Shown here piece by piece: positions 30,477 to 40,710 of a stretch of DNA of 49,608 nt. Within the stretch, counting starts at the first letter, position 1; every line of letters starts with the position of its first letter. The notes beneath the pieces were generated by a model. It was not told the DNA's origin. It worked only from the letters and a program-made list of their open reading frames with translations, and ran no database searches. The translations under genes and the position numbers were made by a program. The DNA is from Leishmania donovani (Eukaryota; Euglenozoa; Kinetoplastea; Trypanosomatida; Trypanosomatidae): the NCBI RefSeq assembly GCF_000227135.1, contig NC_018261.1, positions 370,470 to 420,077 on the forward strand. Direction: 5' to 3'.

Positions 30477-32783
30477 ATGACCGACAACGCAGCATGGCGG
30501 TCTCGTGTGATGCACGGCACGTGCCGTTCCTCACCACCACAAGACGCCCACCTGTCCACCTCAGCGGGGGCGGCTGCTCCTCTTGCGCCACATCCCCCAC
30601 AGACGCCTCTGCCGTCCGCTGCCGAATCTTCCTCCTATGTTCCAGCGTCTTCAGCGGCCGCTGCGCCACCCCTACTAGCATCGTTGCCTATTGGGGAGAG
30701 TGGCGGCATGACCTCCTTCAACTCACTTGGAGGTGGTGCCGGCGGCCCGGCAGAAGCAGTGACGCGTCTTCAAGAGGTCCTGCGGGACATCTGCGCGACG
30801 GAGCGACGACAGGAGAAGACGTGGCTGAATGTGCAACCCTGCGTCCTGAACGCGGTGAAGCTGCTCGCTGCAACCGCGCAAATGTACGCTGAACGAGTTC
30901 GGCAGCTGGAAGGTGTGCTGCAGCACCTTCAGCAGTACACGACTGTGCTCGTGCAAGATCGCGAGGTCAAGGAAGAGCGCTATCGCCTGGATGCCGCCGC
31001 GCACCGCGAGGAGGCAGACGAGTTGTGGAAGCGCTTGCTCCGTCTCGAGGCCCAGCAACAGGTACCGTCGCTGCAGATCGATCAACGAGCGTCGGAGGCG
31101 TTCAAGGCAAGTTGCGAGGCAGCTGTGGAAGCTCGAGTAGCCCCGCTTCAGCAGGAGCTGCAGGGCCTCCGGCACCAGCTGAAGGCGCTGGCGCTCTCAC
31201 ACCCATACTCTTCCCTCTACAACCGTCACGTGCGCTCGAGCAGCGTCGCCTCCAACTCTTCCGCCTTGACGGTGAGGGATGACTATTACGCTGGCGGCGA
31301 TGGCGTGGCCGCCTCACAGCGCCGCCACCACTCGGCCGACTCATCCTCTAGCACCTCCTCTTTGTCATCGCCCGCATCTTCGACAGCGTCTTCGCTTGGC
31401 CGGCACGAGCAGCGCCATCGAAGAGGTAGAGTCGCGACGACAAGTGCGCCTACATTCACCCCGCGTGCACTTGCGCCGGCGACTGCTGCCGCTTCTCCCA
31501 GCACGCAGATGATGATGCGCGAGGTCCGGCGGCTGCGGCGACAGTGGCAGCAGTTTCTGCAGTCTGTGCCTGCCGCATTGGCCCAGGGCAAGGGTCCGTG
31601 CGGTGCCGGCCTTCGCCGCCGCGACATCAGCGGCTCCCCCAGTCGCCGGCTGTCGCGGCTGACATCAAAAGACGGCCGCCGTGACTTGGCGGGCGGGCTC
31701 AATGACGTGACGAGGGCGAACGGGGAGGGCGTGGGGAGCATTAATGGTAATCCGCCGCAGCCGTTTCGTGTCCCGGCGCATCATCCACCCTCTTCACCGA
31801 CGGATGCTATGCTTCCCAAGTATTCGTCTGGCCCGACGCGTGCGCATAGTGGCGCGAGAGCCGCCGAGCCCTCTACTGCGCTGCCAGCCTCCGGCCGCCG
31901 GGTTCGGTGGTACTGGTTGGGGGATGCACATAGCCACTTCTCCACGGCCACCCGCCGCGCAGAAAACGACTTGGCCGCCGCGAAACCGCTCAGCGAGCGA
32001 CCTCAGCCGGCTCTGAGCGGGGCTAGTCCGGCGCTTCCGTGGACGGAGTGTCACGCCTTTGACGGCCGTACTGACTGCTGGTACAGTCTGGGGACGTGGG
32101 CGACCCACCGGCGCCACCTACGAGAGGTGGAGCGGGCAGTGGAGGAGGGTGCGAGCAGGAACAGCGGTGACGTTCGGCTGGGCTGGCTGAAATGGACGTC
32201 GTCTCTCGTCAGCTGGCCCGACACGTCAACGATGCTCGTGCATAGGGCCGGCATCTACATGGTGCGCGTGTGCCTCGTGCGTCACTGCGCGTCGGCGAGC
32301 CTGTGTAGCGGGGCAGGGCGCGCAGAGTCTGTCGGCCGCGACTGCGGCAGCGGTGGTGCGCTGGCGCTCTGTATGAACGGCGTCGCGGTGGCCGGGCTGC
32401 GGGAGGTGGTCACGCACGCGCTTCTCTACACTCACTCCGCCGCCTCTCCTGCCGAGGCTGCCGCACCGTGGTGGGCCACGCGAGGCAGATCGCGCAGCAC
32501 CTGTGCTTCTGCAGGCAACTATTGCTCTGCCGTTGACGGTGTTGCGCACTCACCCGCATGCGCATCCCCTGGCGGGTCACCCTCGCGGCGTCGCTTCCAC
32601 GGTGACATCGCCGACGCGACTCAGCGCCAGCGGCCCTGCTGCGAACCAGCGCAGCTGCACACGAACACCCTCACTGCCTGCCTCTTCCTGCCGGCGGGTG
32701 CGATGCTGCAGGTGCGCTGCCGCGGGCTGCACAACACCAAAACGATTCACGAAGCCTTCTGTGAGCTCGAGTACGTGGTGTGA
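30477..32783 (+). CDS. Coiled-coil protein with C1q/TNF-like C-terminal region
   Basis: 768 residues; ATG 30477 is the first after acceptor AG 30365-30366. After an Ala/Pro/Ser-rich start, residues about 95-240 form a long coiled coil with heptad-like Leu and many Glu/Arg. A Ser-rich disordered middle follows. The C-terminal 250 residues look like a beta-sandwich: WTECHAFDG, then STMLVHRAGIYMVRVCLV, a strand with LALCMNGVAVAG, and near the end LTACLFLPAGAMLQVRCRGL then AFCELEYVV. A strand with GxY, later a NG turn, and a final aliphatic strand after a Gly-x-x-x-x-V turn is the layout of C1q/TNF jelly rolls, although primary similarity is weak. Function unknown; structural or cytoskeletal roles would fit the coiled coil. 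Confidence 0.78.
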   Translation: MTDNAAWRSRVMHGTCRSSPPQDAHLSTSAGAAAPLAPHPPQTPLPSAAESSSYVPASSAAAAPPLLASLPIGESGGMTSFNSLGGGAGGPAEAVTRLQEVLRDICATERRQEKTWLNVQPCVLNAVKLLAATAQMYAERVRQLEGVLQHLQQYTTVLVQDREVKEERYRLDAAAHREEADELWKRLLRLEAQQQVPSLQIDQRASEAFKASCEAAVEARVAPLQQELQGLRHQLKALALSHPYSSLYNRHVRSSSVASNSSALTVRDDYYAGGDGVAASQRRHHSADSSSSTSSLSSPASSTASSLGRHEQRHRRGRVATTSAPTFTPRALAPATAAASPSTQMMMREVRRLRRQWQQFLQSVPAALAQGKGPCGAGLRRRDISGSPSRRLSRLTSKDGRRDLAGGLNDVTRANGEGVGSINGNPPQPFRVPAHHPPSSPTDAMLPKYSSGPTRAHSGARAAEPSTALPASGRRVRWYWLGDAHSHFSTATRRAENDLAAAKPLSERPQPALSGASPALPWTECHAFDGRTDCWYSLGTWATHRRHLREVERAVEEGASRNSGDVRLGWLKWTSSLVSWPDTSTMLVHRAGIYMVRVCLVRHCASASLCSGAGRAESVGRDCGSGGALALCMNGVAVAGLREVVTHALLYTHSAASPAEAAAPWWATRGRSRSTCASAGNYCSAVDGVAHSPACASPGGSPSRRRFHGDIADATQRQRPCCEPAQLHTNTLTACLFLPAGAMLQVRCRGLHNTKTIHEAFCELEYVV

Positions 32784-33843
32784 GGTGATGATCGGCGCAC
32801 AGATATATGCACAGAGTTCGCCATTTTTTTTCCGTTTTTGCCCTCTTCCCCCCAACTACTTCTTGGTACCCGGAGGCACGTGTCTGGGCGTGTCCGCGTG
32901 ATGCGTGTGTGTATGCGTCTGTACTCGTGCGCGGCGCAGACAAGGACAGTAGTTGGGGACAGCGAGAGGGCAGACGACGGAGAAGCCCAACGGACTCGGG
33001 ATGCAAAGGGGTGGGTGCACCACTGCGGTTGTCATAGACGCAAGCAGAGATATCCCCTGCAGAAACGCATGAGACACGCACAACCGTAGAAATAGCCTCA
33101 CAAGAAGAGTGCCATACGTCTGCCTGGTGGCAAATGCCTACGACGCAGCGTCCGATCGCAAGAGCATCACTGAGCGGCCGCATCATGCGTCCTGATCGCC
33201 TTGTTCGCGGTTTCTTTCGAGCCTTATGGTGTGATGCGAGTCTTTTGCCGCTTTTGTTTCTGTGTAATTTGCATGACCCTTGGCGAAGCCATACACGAAT
33301 GCGATGCAGAGATGCTTCATTGCCCCCTCCCCCTCCCACTGTCTACCTTTCTACACCCCAAATCTTCTCTCCTCTGTCGCCTTCACCCCCTGTGCTGGTG
33401 TGTCTCTTCGTACCCGTACTCGTCCCTCTCTCGTCTCTCTCTGAGTGTGCGTGTCTCTGGCGCATAGTGCATCAGTCTTGTCGGCTTGACTGCTGTGTTT
33501 GTCGAGAGTGCTGTCGATGCGCGTGTGCTCGTGTGCGGAGGTAGTCGCTTGTCTCTCGCCTGTTCTTTGCTTTTTATGAGAACACGTTTTTCACTTCCCC
33601 ACTCACGTCACACACCGATCTCTCTCTCCTCTCACGACGGCCCAAACGCGAGACGGATCGCCGGCATCCGACTCTCTGCCACGTCGCATTCGACTAACTA
33701 AGCGACTTTGAGAAGGCGAAAAGCACGCAGGGGCGCAGACACGCATACACATAGGCGGCGTCATCACAGGGAGTACAGAACTTCATTGTCTCAAGCAAGC
33801 GTACGCGAGCCACAGCAAAGCAGAACAAGAACAAAAAGAAAAG
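32784..33843. other. Intergenic upstream of small-Tim-like gene
   Basis: No gene supported. A long pyrimidine-rich zone covers about 33320-33640. Confidence 0.65.
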
Positions 33844-34167
33844 ATGGGGCAATCCAACGGCGCAGCGCTCGCCAAGGACACCATCGCGTCTGAGCAGTTC
33901 CTCAAGTACCAAGAGGCGCGCCACCGCATCGTGCACCGCGCCTTTGTGAAGTGTGTCGTGCCATCTTCGAAGGGCAAGGATGACGGGTACGACCTCACAC
34001 CAGAGGAGCGCATGTGTGTGGAGGAGTTCGCCATTCTCTACGCCGGATTCGCCAAGAAGGAGTTTCTGCACTTTAGTAGCCTGTATGAGCAGTACCAGCG
34101 CGACCAGTACGAGAAGATGCGGTTGGAGGTGATGCAGCAGCAGGCCCGCAAAGACATCCAGCATTGA
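33844..34167 (+). CDS. Small-Tim-like protein (107 aa)
   Basis: 107 residues, mostly helical. The segment FVKCVVP, a loop, then LTPEERMCVEEFAILYAGFAKKEF matches the helix-loop-helix of small Tim chaperones (Tim8/9/10/13), which carry hydrophobic precursors across the mitochondrial intermembrane space. In classic members each helix has a CX3C pair; here each retains only the first cysteine (C37 and C58), the partners being Ser and Phe. The long charged C-terminal helix (YEQYQRDQYEKMRLEVMQQQ) is unusual. The N terminus MGQSNGA also fits an N-myristoylation consensus. Small Tims with incomplete cysteine motifs are known in trypanosomes, so a Tim-related role is plausible but not proved. Confidence 0.65.
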   Translation: MGQSNGAALAKDTIASEQFLKYQEARHRIVHRAFVKCVVPSSKGKDDGYDLTPEERMCVEEFAILYAGFAKKEFLHFSSLYEQYQRDQYEKMRLEVMQQQARKDIQH

Positions 34168-36374
34168 TGTCTGCGGCCCTGAGTGGCACGGATGCAAGGC
34201 AGGGCCGGTGAGAGTAGAAGCGTTCACACTTCTTTCCTCATGCCTCTCAAATTCTTGGGCTTGCCGATGCGTGAGCTTGCGTTCGGGTGCACCACCTGAT
34301 CTTTAGTGCCGTTTTCCGGCAGCGCTGTGCTGGGTATGGAGAGGTTGCCTCCCCTCGGTGATGACCCACGCAGACGGACACGGCCGCAAACTGCAGTGGA
34401 TGGTTGGCTGCTGTCTCCCCGCGCCTTTCGCGCTTCATCAGCTGCCTCACAGTTTCTTCCCGTTGCTCCGTGGCGTTTTGTTTTTGTTGTATGTGGCCTG
34501 GCCGTGTTTCACATCATCATCATCAAGCTCCTCTCGCCGGAGTTCACTTACTGTGTGCCTAGTTCATGTAAGCATCGGACATATGAGGCGTTGAAAGGGC
34601 CACATAAGAGCCAAAAAAAAGAGGGAAAACAAGAAGTAAGCTGGAGCGAGGGTCAGGGTCGATGCGCCACGCAATACATGCGGACGCGGTGTGCGTGTGT
34701 GTGTGTGTTTGTGTGCACCGCATGCGGCTTTAAGCATACACACACACACACACACACAACGCAGGATGGAGAGGCGCTTCGTGGCAAACCGTTGCCAAGA
34801 CGCATTTCTCTTCCTCTCTGCTTGGAAGGTCGGCGTGTGCTCTCGCGCCTTGGCGCACGCGTTTGCATGCGTGCGTCCCCCACTATCTGAGCGCAAGCTT
34901 CCGCGTCTGTCCCTCATTGAGAGACGAAAAAGAAGGGAGTCTGCACGCTGCACAAGTGGTAGGTAATCTCTCCTGCCAACGAATCAGACAACGACGTAGG
35001 GGGAGGGGGCTGTGTATACGCAGCCTTACGTGTGCCGTCCTCTCACATCGAACGCGGCACCCTGCCTTTACCTCGTTTCGTGTCTCTCTCTTCACCTTTG
35101 TTCTTTCTCTTCCCTGGTGCGCGGCGAACACACCTTACCGCGACGACGGCGACACCATCATGTCCTCAGCTCGGGGTGCCGCAGCGCAAACTACATCATC
35201 TCGTCAGCTGTTAGCGCACATTCACAGCGGAAACGCACAAAGCATCGTGCGAGCGCGGCTGTTAGACGTCTGTAATATCCCCAGTCAGATGCATTAGCCC
35301 CTCTCCCTTTATTTCCCTTTTCCTGCTCGTCGCTCTGCAGCCTATTTGTGGCTGGACCGCCTCTCTCCGTCACCGCAGTCAGCAACACACACACACACAC
35401 ACACACACCATCTCTTTTCTGCTTTGAGCGTTTTATCATGTGCCTTCCTTTAAGGAGCACCGCGCATCGACTTGATCAACGCGTGCCATAACTGAATTGC
35501 TCTAAAGACATTCATCGCCGTCTTTCCGCGACGGAGGCCAGCGCCGCAAGCACCCATACGTACCGGAGGCACATCAATACATTCCTCTCTTCTCGTCCGC
35601 CTACACCCTCGCATACAGCCTTCGGCATCGAACACTTCTCGCGCACTGGCGCATCTCTCTGGCACACGGAGCGGAGTTCGCACGAAAGCGAAACGGAAGT
35701 GGTTGTCTGCACAAGAGCACGGTGAGACCCTTCGCAGCAGCGCTTCAACTCGCGCATAGATACACGTACACATACACACACACACACACACACATACGCA
35801 CATACGCACACTCGCGCGCGAGCGACTTTCTTCCCCCTCTCTCCCCATCACTGGATTATAGAGAGAGAGCGCGTCTTGGAGACGCAGACGTCTGATTTTC
35901 GTGGCGTATGGATCACACATCAAAGTAGTAACGCGTACACTGCGCATCTGTCTTGCGTTCACTGGCTGCCTCCGCCTCTTTTCCTTTCGCATCTCTCACA
36001 CGTGCCCGCATCTTTCTGTCTTATCATCACACACACACACGCACATACACACACACACACACACAGGCACAGGCACAGAGGTTCGCCTGTTATTTCGCTT
36101 TCTGTTGGCGTGTGTGTGTGTGGCGTAAGCGATCTCTGACGTGCCTCTCTCTCTGTATATATATATATATATATGTATACATATACAGAGTATCCCACGA
36201 TCTTTCCTGCTTCAGTTGCTTTTCGCACTCTCTGCCTCTCTTTGCGCGTTTACATTGATACTGCTCGGGAGGAGGGGGGAGGTGAGGCGTCTTCCACAGG
36301 GTCCGCGAGACCAACAAGGAAAGCACAGGCGAGCGGCAAGGACACAATCCCTTCACTAGAGAAGATTCCCATAC
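34168..36374. other. Intergenic, about 2.2 kb, with CA runs and a TA-centred inverted repeat
   Basis: No gene supported. Includes CA runs near 34738-34758, 35384-35408, 35772-35793 and 36030-36065, and an inverted repeat at 36151-36190. A pyrimidine zone at 36200-36260 precedes AG 36270-36271, the probable acceptor of the kinase gene. Confidence 0.7.
36151..36190. repeat. 40-bp inverted repeat around a TA run
   Basis: Arms CTCTGTATAT and ATATACAGAG are exact reverse complements and enclose a TA run plus GTATAC. The block can form a hairpin and resembles the palindrome at 13037-13068. Confidence 0.85.
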
Positions 36375-39300
36375 ATGCGAGCAAAGATAGACGACGAGAA
36401 CTCGTCCGTGGCCGTCACGCTTCTGCCTTCAGCACAGGTGGAGCCTCTGGCCAGCTCTCAGCCTCCCACACGCACCGGCGCCGTGGGCACCATGGTGAAC
36501 ACTGATGTCATCGATGCACGAGGCAATGATGCAGAAAGCTCTGGTGGCGGGAGCGCGCCATCTTCGATGGCCACGACGACTACAATCAACGCAGTCTTCT
36601 ACAACCCCTCCGCGCAGCTGCCGACGCCGCCACCACTGCATCGGAACTCGTCGTCGCCGGCGCCGATGCAGCATCTGCAGCACGAGGAACCGCAGCGACT
36701 TCGAGCTGTCCCCTACTTTCCTGCGTCCTGCGAGTCCGACAGCAACGAGGAGCCTCTCTTCCAGCATCCTCCACCTGCAAAGCCCAGAGCACCCCTTCGG
36801 CCGGCCCCGCAGTCGGGCCGTCTGTGGGGCGCTGTGAGTGCGACGCCGTCGTCCGCCGGCTTTGTTAGCGGTGGAACCGCTCCGTACGCTTCCCTTCTCC
36901 ACACCTCATCCGTCCCGGCCGTGGCAGACACAGAGTCGTCGAGCACAACAGCGGGACATGGCTTAGTTGTCGGCTGTGAAACCTCGAATCACTGCCTTCC
37001 GGCGTCCATCAAGGCGCACCCCCCTGCGTCCGCCACTAGCCCTGCAAGCATACACGGAGGCTACTCGGACAGTGTCAGTGACTCCACGGCAACGACGACG
37101 GTTGGAAATCATAGCAGTGGCGGCCGCGGGCTGCGACGGCCTCCGTTAATGACGGGGCCCAACGGCGCGGCAGTGCCGTTGGCGTCACCGATGCTGAGTG
37201 GGCCGCAGGGTCGGTGGGTAAGGTCTTCGGGCGACGAGAGCAGCAGCGGCTTTGCAACCCTGGCTGTGCCTGCGACGCCTGCCAACTTGGGGGACACGGT
37301 ACTCGTCGCCGAGCCGCCGACACCAACGAAGCAACGTCGCACGATTCACACAGGAATGGGCAACACGGTAAGTCTTTCATGCGGAGGCATCGGCGCCGCT
37401 CCTCGGTTGTCCACCTCCGCTGCAGCCAGCACCGGAACCTGCGCCTCGGCTGCTGCCGCAACGTCCGCCGCCGCTGTTGCCGGAGGTGCGTCACCAAAGC
37501 CGTCTCTGCGCATTGCCGCGCCATTTCGAGGACTCGGCTACAACCCAGCGGCTAACAGCGTATCAGCGCCTGCTTCGCGTGCCACCACGTCGAGCATGAG
37601 CACCGCCCCTCCACCGCCGTCCTTCAAGTGCTACCGCCGCGAGGGCAGCCGGAAGCGGTCCGCCGACGTTCTGTCGCAGTTCAGCGCACTTGACCTTGAT
37701 GAAACACCAGCAACGCCTTTTGCGCAGACGGGCACCAGTCGTTTTACCAGCATCAACCACAACGGCAACGGGCACAACGCCTTCCCATCGCAGCCGTCAC
37801 CGTCGACGGCTGTCTACCGGGGCGCCGGCGGCGGCAGCAATGCGATCAGCACCGTTTCCCCTCTTACCATAGACTACGCCACACCTGTGGCTCTGTCTCA
37901 GCAGATTGGTGGCTCGAATGCCTTCTCGCAGGTGCTGCTGCATCCATCTCAGGACGTTCTGGACATGTCGCAGGCCGAAACGGAATGCTCGAACTTCTTG
38001 GCGCGGCGCATCCTAAAGGAGTACAACGAAGTACGACTTCTCGGCAGCGGCTCCTTCGGCACGGTCTCCTTGTTCAAGGAGATCAGCTCAGGCGAGTATG
38101 TCGCAGTGAAGATGTCGCCGCCGCTACGGACGCCGGAGATGGAGCGGCGATACCGCCGCGAGCGGTCTGTGATGGGCATGGTGCGGGGGCTGCCGCACGT
38201 CGTGCAGCTCTCTGCCGCCTGGGAGGAAGGTCGGGTGCCGCGCATGTATCTGCAGCTGGAGTACTGTCCTGGCGGCTCCGTCGCATCTGTCGCGAACGCG
38301 AAGCAGAGCCGGAATGAGCCCTGGTCGGAGGCGGAGGTGAAGGTATTCCTAGCTCACATGAGCATCGCACTCGATGCGCTGCACCGCGCCAACATTGCGC
38401 ACGTCGACTTCAAGCCGGACAACGTCCTCGTCGATAAGGACGGGGCGTACAAGTTGTCTGATTTCGGCTGCAGCGTGCTACTGGATGAGAGAGGCCGACC
38501 GAGACCAGAGACGCGGAACGGCTACGGATCCCTGGCACGAGGCCAACGAGCTGGCTGGGTCGGAGGTGTCGCGTGCGCGAACCCGAACGGCGGACCTGCT
38601 GTTCACACAGGTGCTGGCGTTGGAGCTGGCGGGCTGGGATCTTCCCTGGACTTCAACAACTGGAACGAAGGCAACGAGCTGAGCACGATGAGCATTGACG
38701 AGGGCGATTGCCGGTACCTGTGCGCCGACATGCTGAATGAAAAACAGCACTTCAAGGCTGGTGACATGTTCTCGCTAGGGATGTCGCTTTTCGAACTCAT
38801 GTCAGGCCAGCCACTCCCCCGCAATGGCGATCAGTTCCTAGCGCTCCGCCGCCGCGTGCCGGTGGAGGTGCTGCGCCGCCGCGGATACTCGGCCGACCTG
38901 GTGGAGCTTGTCGTGGCGCTCTTGCGTAGCGATCCCCCACAGCGACCGACTGCACGACAGGTTCTACAGTACCTCCGGCTCTCTTCCGAGGAACTTCAGC
39001 TGCTGTCGAGCGCCTCGGCGATGAAGCGGTGGACAGAGAGCGCTGAAAGCTTTTTGCAACTGCAGGAGGAGGAGCGGCAGCAGCCACCGCTCGGCAAGGA
39101 TGGTGTCTTGGCTGCCACCGTGGACGCGCTGCGGTGTGTGAGTGCGCTCATGGAGGCGTCAATGTGGCTCTTCACGACAACTCAGCAGGATGTGCACCGA
39201 CTCGCTGCCCCAGCAAACGCTGGCAAGGGAGAGGATGAGGAGGATGAGCGGCACCGCCAGCAAACTCAGCAGCCACAACCGCAGCCGTTGCTCCAGCTCC

Positions 39301-39383
39301 CTCGCGGACAACAATTAGAAGACTTGCCCATGTCTCCGATCCAGTGCGATGAGGCGTGCACGCCGACTGCACTGAATTACTAG
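36375..39383 (+). CDS. Wee1-type protein kinase
   Basis: 1002 residues. About 550 residues of Ser/Pro/Ala-rich low-complexity sequence precede a kinase domain at roughly 553-872. The ATP loop is GSGSFGTV, the lysine is in VAVKM, the catalytic loop is HVDFKPDN and the metal-binding motif DFG. Catalytic-loop H-x-D-x-KPxN, then EGDCRYLCADMLNE and the PLPRNGD block, are marks of the Wee1/Myt1 family, which phosphorylates the CDK inhibitory tyrosine/threonine and delays mitosis. Between DFG and EGD there is an extra Gly-rich insertion of about 65-70 residues in the activation segment. A Gln/Pro-rich tail follows. The ATG at 36375 is the first after acceptor AG 36270. A GTAAGT inside the gene is not an intron signal, since the frame continues. 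Confidence 0.9.
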   Translation: MRAKIDDENSSVAVTLLPSAQVEPLASSQPPTRTGAVGTMVNTDVIDARGNDAESSGGGSAPSSMATTTTINAVFYNPSAQLPTPPPLHRNSSSPAPMQHLQHEEPQRLRAVPYFPASCESDSNEEPLFQHPPPAKPRAPLRPAPQSGRLWGAVSATPSSAGFVSGGTAPYASLLHTSSVPAVADTESSSTTAGHGLVVGCETSNHCLPASIKAHPPASATSPASIHGGYSDSVSDSTATTTVGNHSSGGRGLRRPPLMTGPNGAAVPLASPMLSGPQGRWVRSSGDESSSGFATLAVPATPANLGDTVLVAEPPTPTKQRRTIHTGMGNTVSLSCGGIGAAPRLSTSAAASTGTCASAAAATSAAAVAGGASPKPSLRIAAPFRGLGYNPAANSVSAPASRATTSSMSTAPPPPSFKCYRREGSRKRSADVLSQFSALDLDETPATPFAQTGTSRFTSINHNGNGHNAFPSQPSPSTAVYRGAGGGSNAISTVSPLTIDYATPVALSQQIGGSNAFSQVLLHPSQDVLDMSQAETECSNFLARRILKEYNEVRLLGSGSFGTVSLFKEISSGEYVAVKMSPPLRTPEMERRYRRERSVMGMVRGLPHVVQLSAAWEEGRVPRMYLQLEYCPGGSVASVANAKQSRNEPWSEAEVKVFLAHMSIALDALHRANIAHVDFKPDNVLVDKDGAYKLSDFGCSVLLDERGRPRPETRNGYGSLARGQRAGWVGGVACANPNGGPAVHTGAGVGAGGLGSSLDFNNWNEGNELSTMSIDEGDCRYLCADMLNEKQHFKAGDMFSLGMSLFELMSGQPLPRNGDQFLALRRRVPVEVLRRRGYSADLVELVVALLRSDPPQRPTARQVLQYLRLSSEELQLLSSASAMKRWTESAESFLQLQEEERQQPPLGKDGVLAATVDALRCVSALMEASMWLFTTTQQDVHRLAAPANAGKGEDEEDERHRQQTQQPQPQPLLQLPRGQQLEDLPMSPIQCDEACTPTALNY

Positions 39384-40145
39384 TGTCCGCGGGTATCGCT
39401 GCTGCTGCGCGACACGGCAAACAACCCGTTCATGTAGTTCTTTGCCTCTGCTGCTCCTGTACACTCCACAATCATGTACAACCAGCCTCTGTGCTTGTGT
39501 GCACCCCTCCTCCCTCCTCTTCCCAGGGGTAGGGGTGAGGTGCCGACTCTGTGGCCAGCATGTTGGCGGACGGTGCCTTTCACAAGCATCTTCAGTTTCT
39601 TTTTTGTGTGGATTCGCTCTTTGCTATTATTAGTTTCCTTTCTTGCGATCTTTCCCCCCCTCCCTGCACCATTTGCTTTTCAGTGATTCTGGTCTCTTCC
39701 AGCCATGCCGACGGTCGAGCGTGAGCGTGTGTGTGAGTGCGTCTACGCATGTGCTGTGCTTTGCTGTACGGCGCCGGCGCCTCTCATGCGCCCTTTCTCA
39801 TACCCTCCCTGCGTCTTCCTCCCCCGCGGCGGAGGAGGAAGGAAGGACATACGGAGAAACAGAGAGAGAAAGGGGAGGGAGGGGGAGGGGACGACGAGGA
39901 CGCGAGCGACTCTACGCACTCTCCGGCACCTACGCATTCACTTCACAACGTTTGCCACCTTTTGCTTTGGACCTTTCGGTTCTTTTATTTTTTTTTTCTT
40001 TGCTCGGCTTCATAGATCGTTTTGGCACAAGGAGGATGTTTCTTTGTGTGCCCCTCCATCGACTTCCCCCACCCCCTTTCTGTCTTACTCTCTTGCGCTT
40101 GGTACTTTTCTTTTCCTAGAACCCTCGTGACAAGAAAAGGGGAGC
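39384..40145. other. Intergenic between kinase and retroposon copy 3
   Basis: No gene supported. A purine block (about 39829-39902) and T-rich tracts (39980-40000) are visible. Confidence 0.65.
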
Positions 40146-40710
40146 GCACCTCTCAGGGCGTGGTGGTGTCACAGGGCCCAGTACATCCCCTCCCACTCTC
40201 TCTGTGTGTGCGTGGAGAAGCCGGGCAGCCCCCCTCCCCTCCTGTGCTTGCGAAATGGCGAGCGGCTTCTGGCGGTGACAGGGTCTGGTGACTGCGACGT
40301 GGGGAGGTCAGAGCGATGCATTGCTACTGATGTCGGCAGTGAGGTCGTGGGCGGCGTTGCGTCGGAGCGACCCGCGCCGCTGAACACGTCGGCGCCATCG
40401 ACATGATGGGCGAAGTGCCAGCGTGACTGGAAGGCGTCGCAGCCGGCCCTCACACTGCCCGCTGGTGTGTGTGGCGGGGGGCCTGGGGCACCGCACGAGG
40501 GGGTGCGCGAGGTGGTGGCGTGCGTGATGGGTGCGACTGTGAGGCGACCTGCGAGGCCGGGGCGGTGCTGAGGTGACTGCGTGTGTGCGCATTGCTGTGA
40601 GGCATGTGTCTCTGGCTGCATTGCACCACGCGGGGTGCGCCTGTGGCAGGGCCGGGGAGGGCTGGAGTGGGGCTTGACTCCTGTTGTATGGCCGGGAGGA
40701 TGGGCTCACG
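40146..40710 (+). mobile_element. SIDER-like short retroposon, copy 3
   Basis: Full 565-base copy with the same start (GCACCTCTCAGGG) and end (GGGCTCACG) as the others. It departs from copies 1 and 2 right after the end and is followed by only a short A tract (GATGAAAAC), consistent with a separate insertion with its own tail. It is about 99.5 percent identical to copy 2 by eye. Confidence 0.78.

Noticed and set aside
35161..35295. 45-codon ORF starting MSSARGAAAQ
   Set aside because: Its ATG precedes the first AG after the pyrimidine tract, and it has no recognisable domain.
37369..37374. GTAAGT in the Wee1 gene as an intron donor
   Set aside because: The frame runs open through it without a need for splicing, and cis-introns are extremely rare in trypanosomatids.
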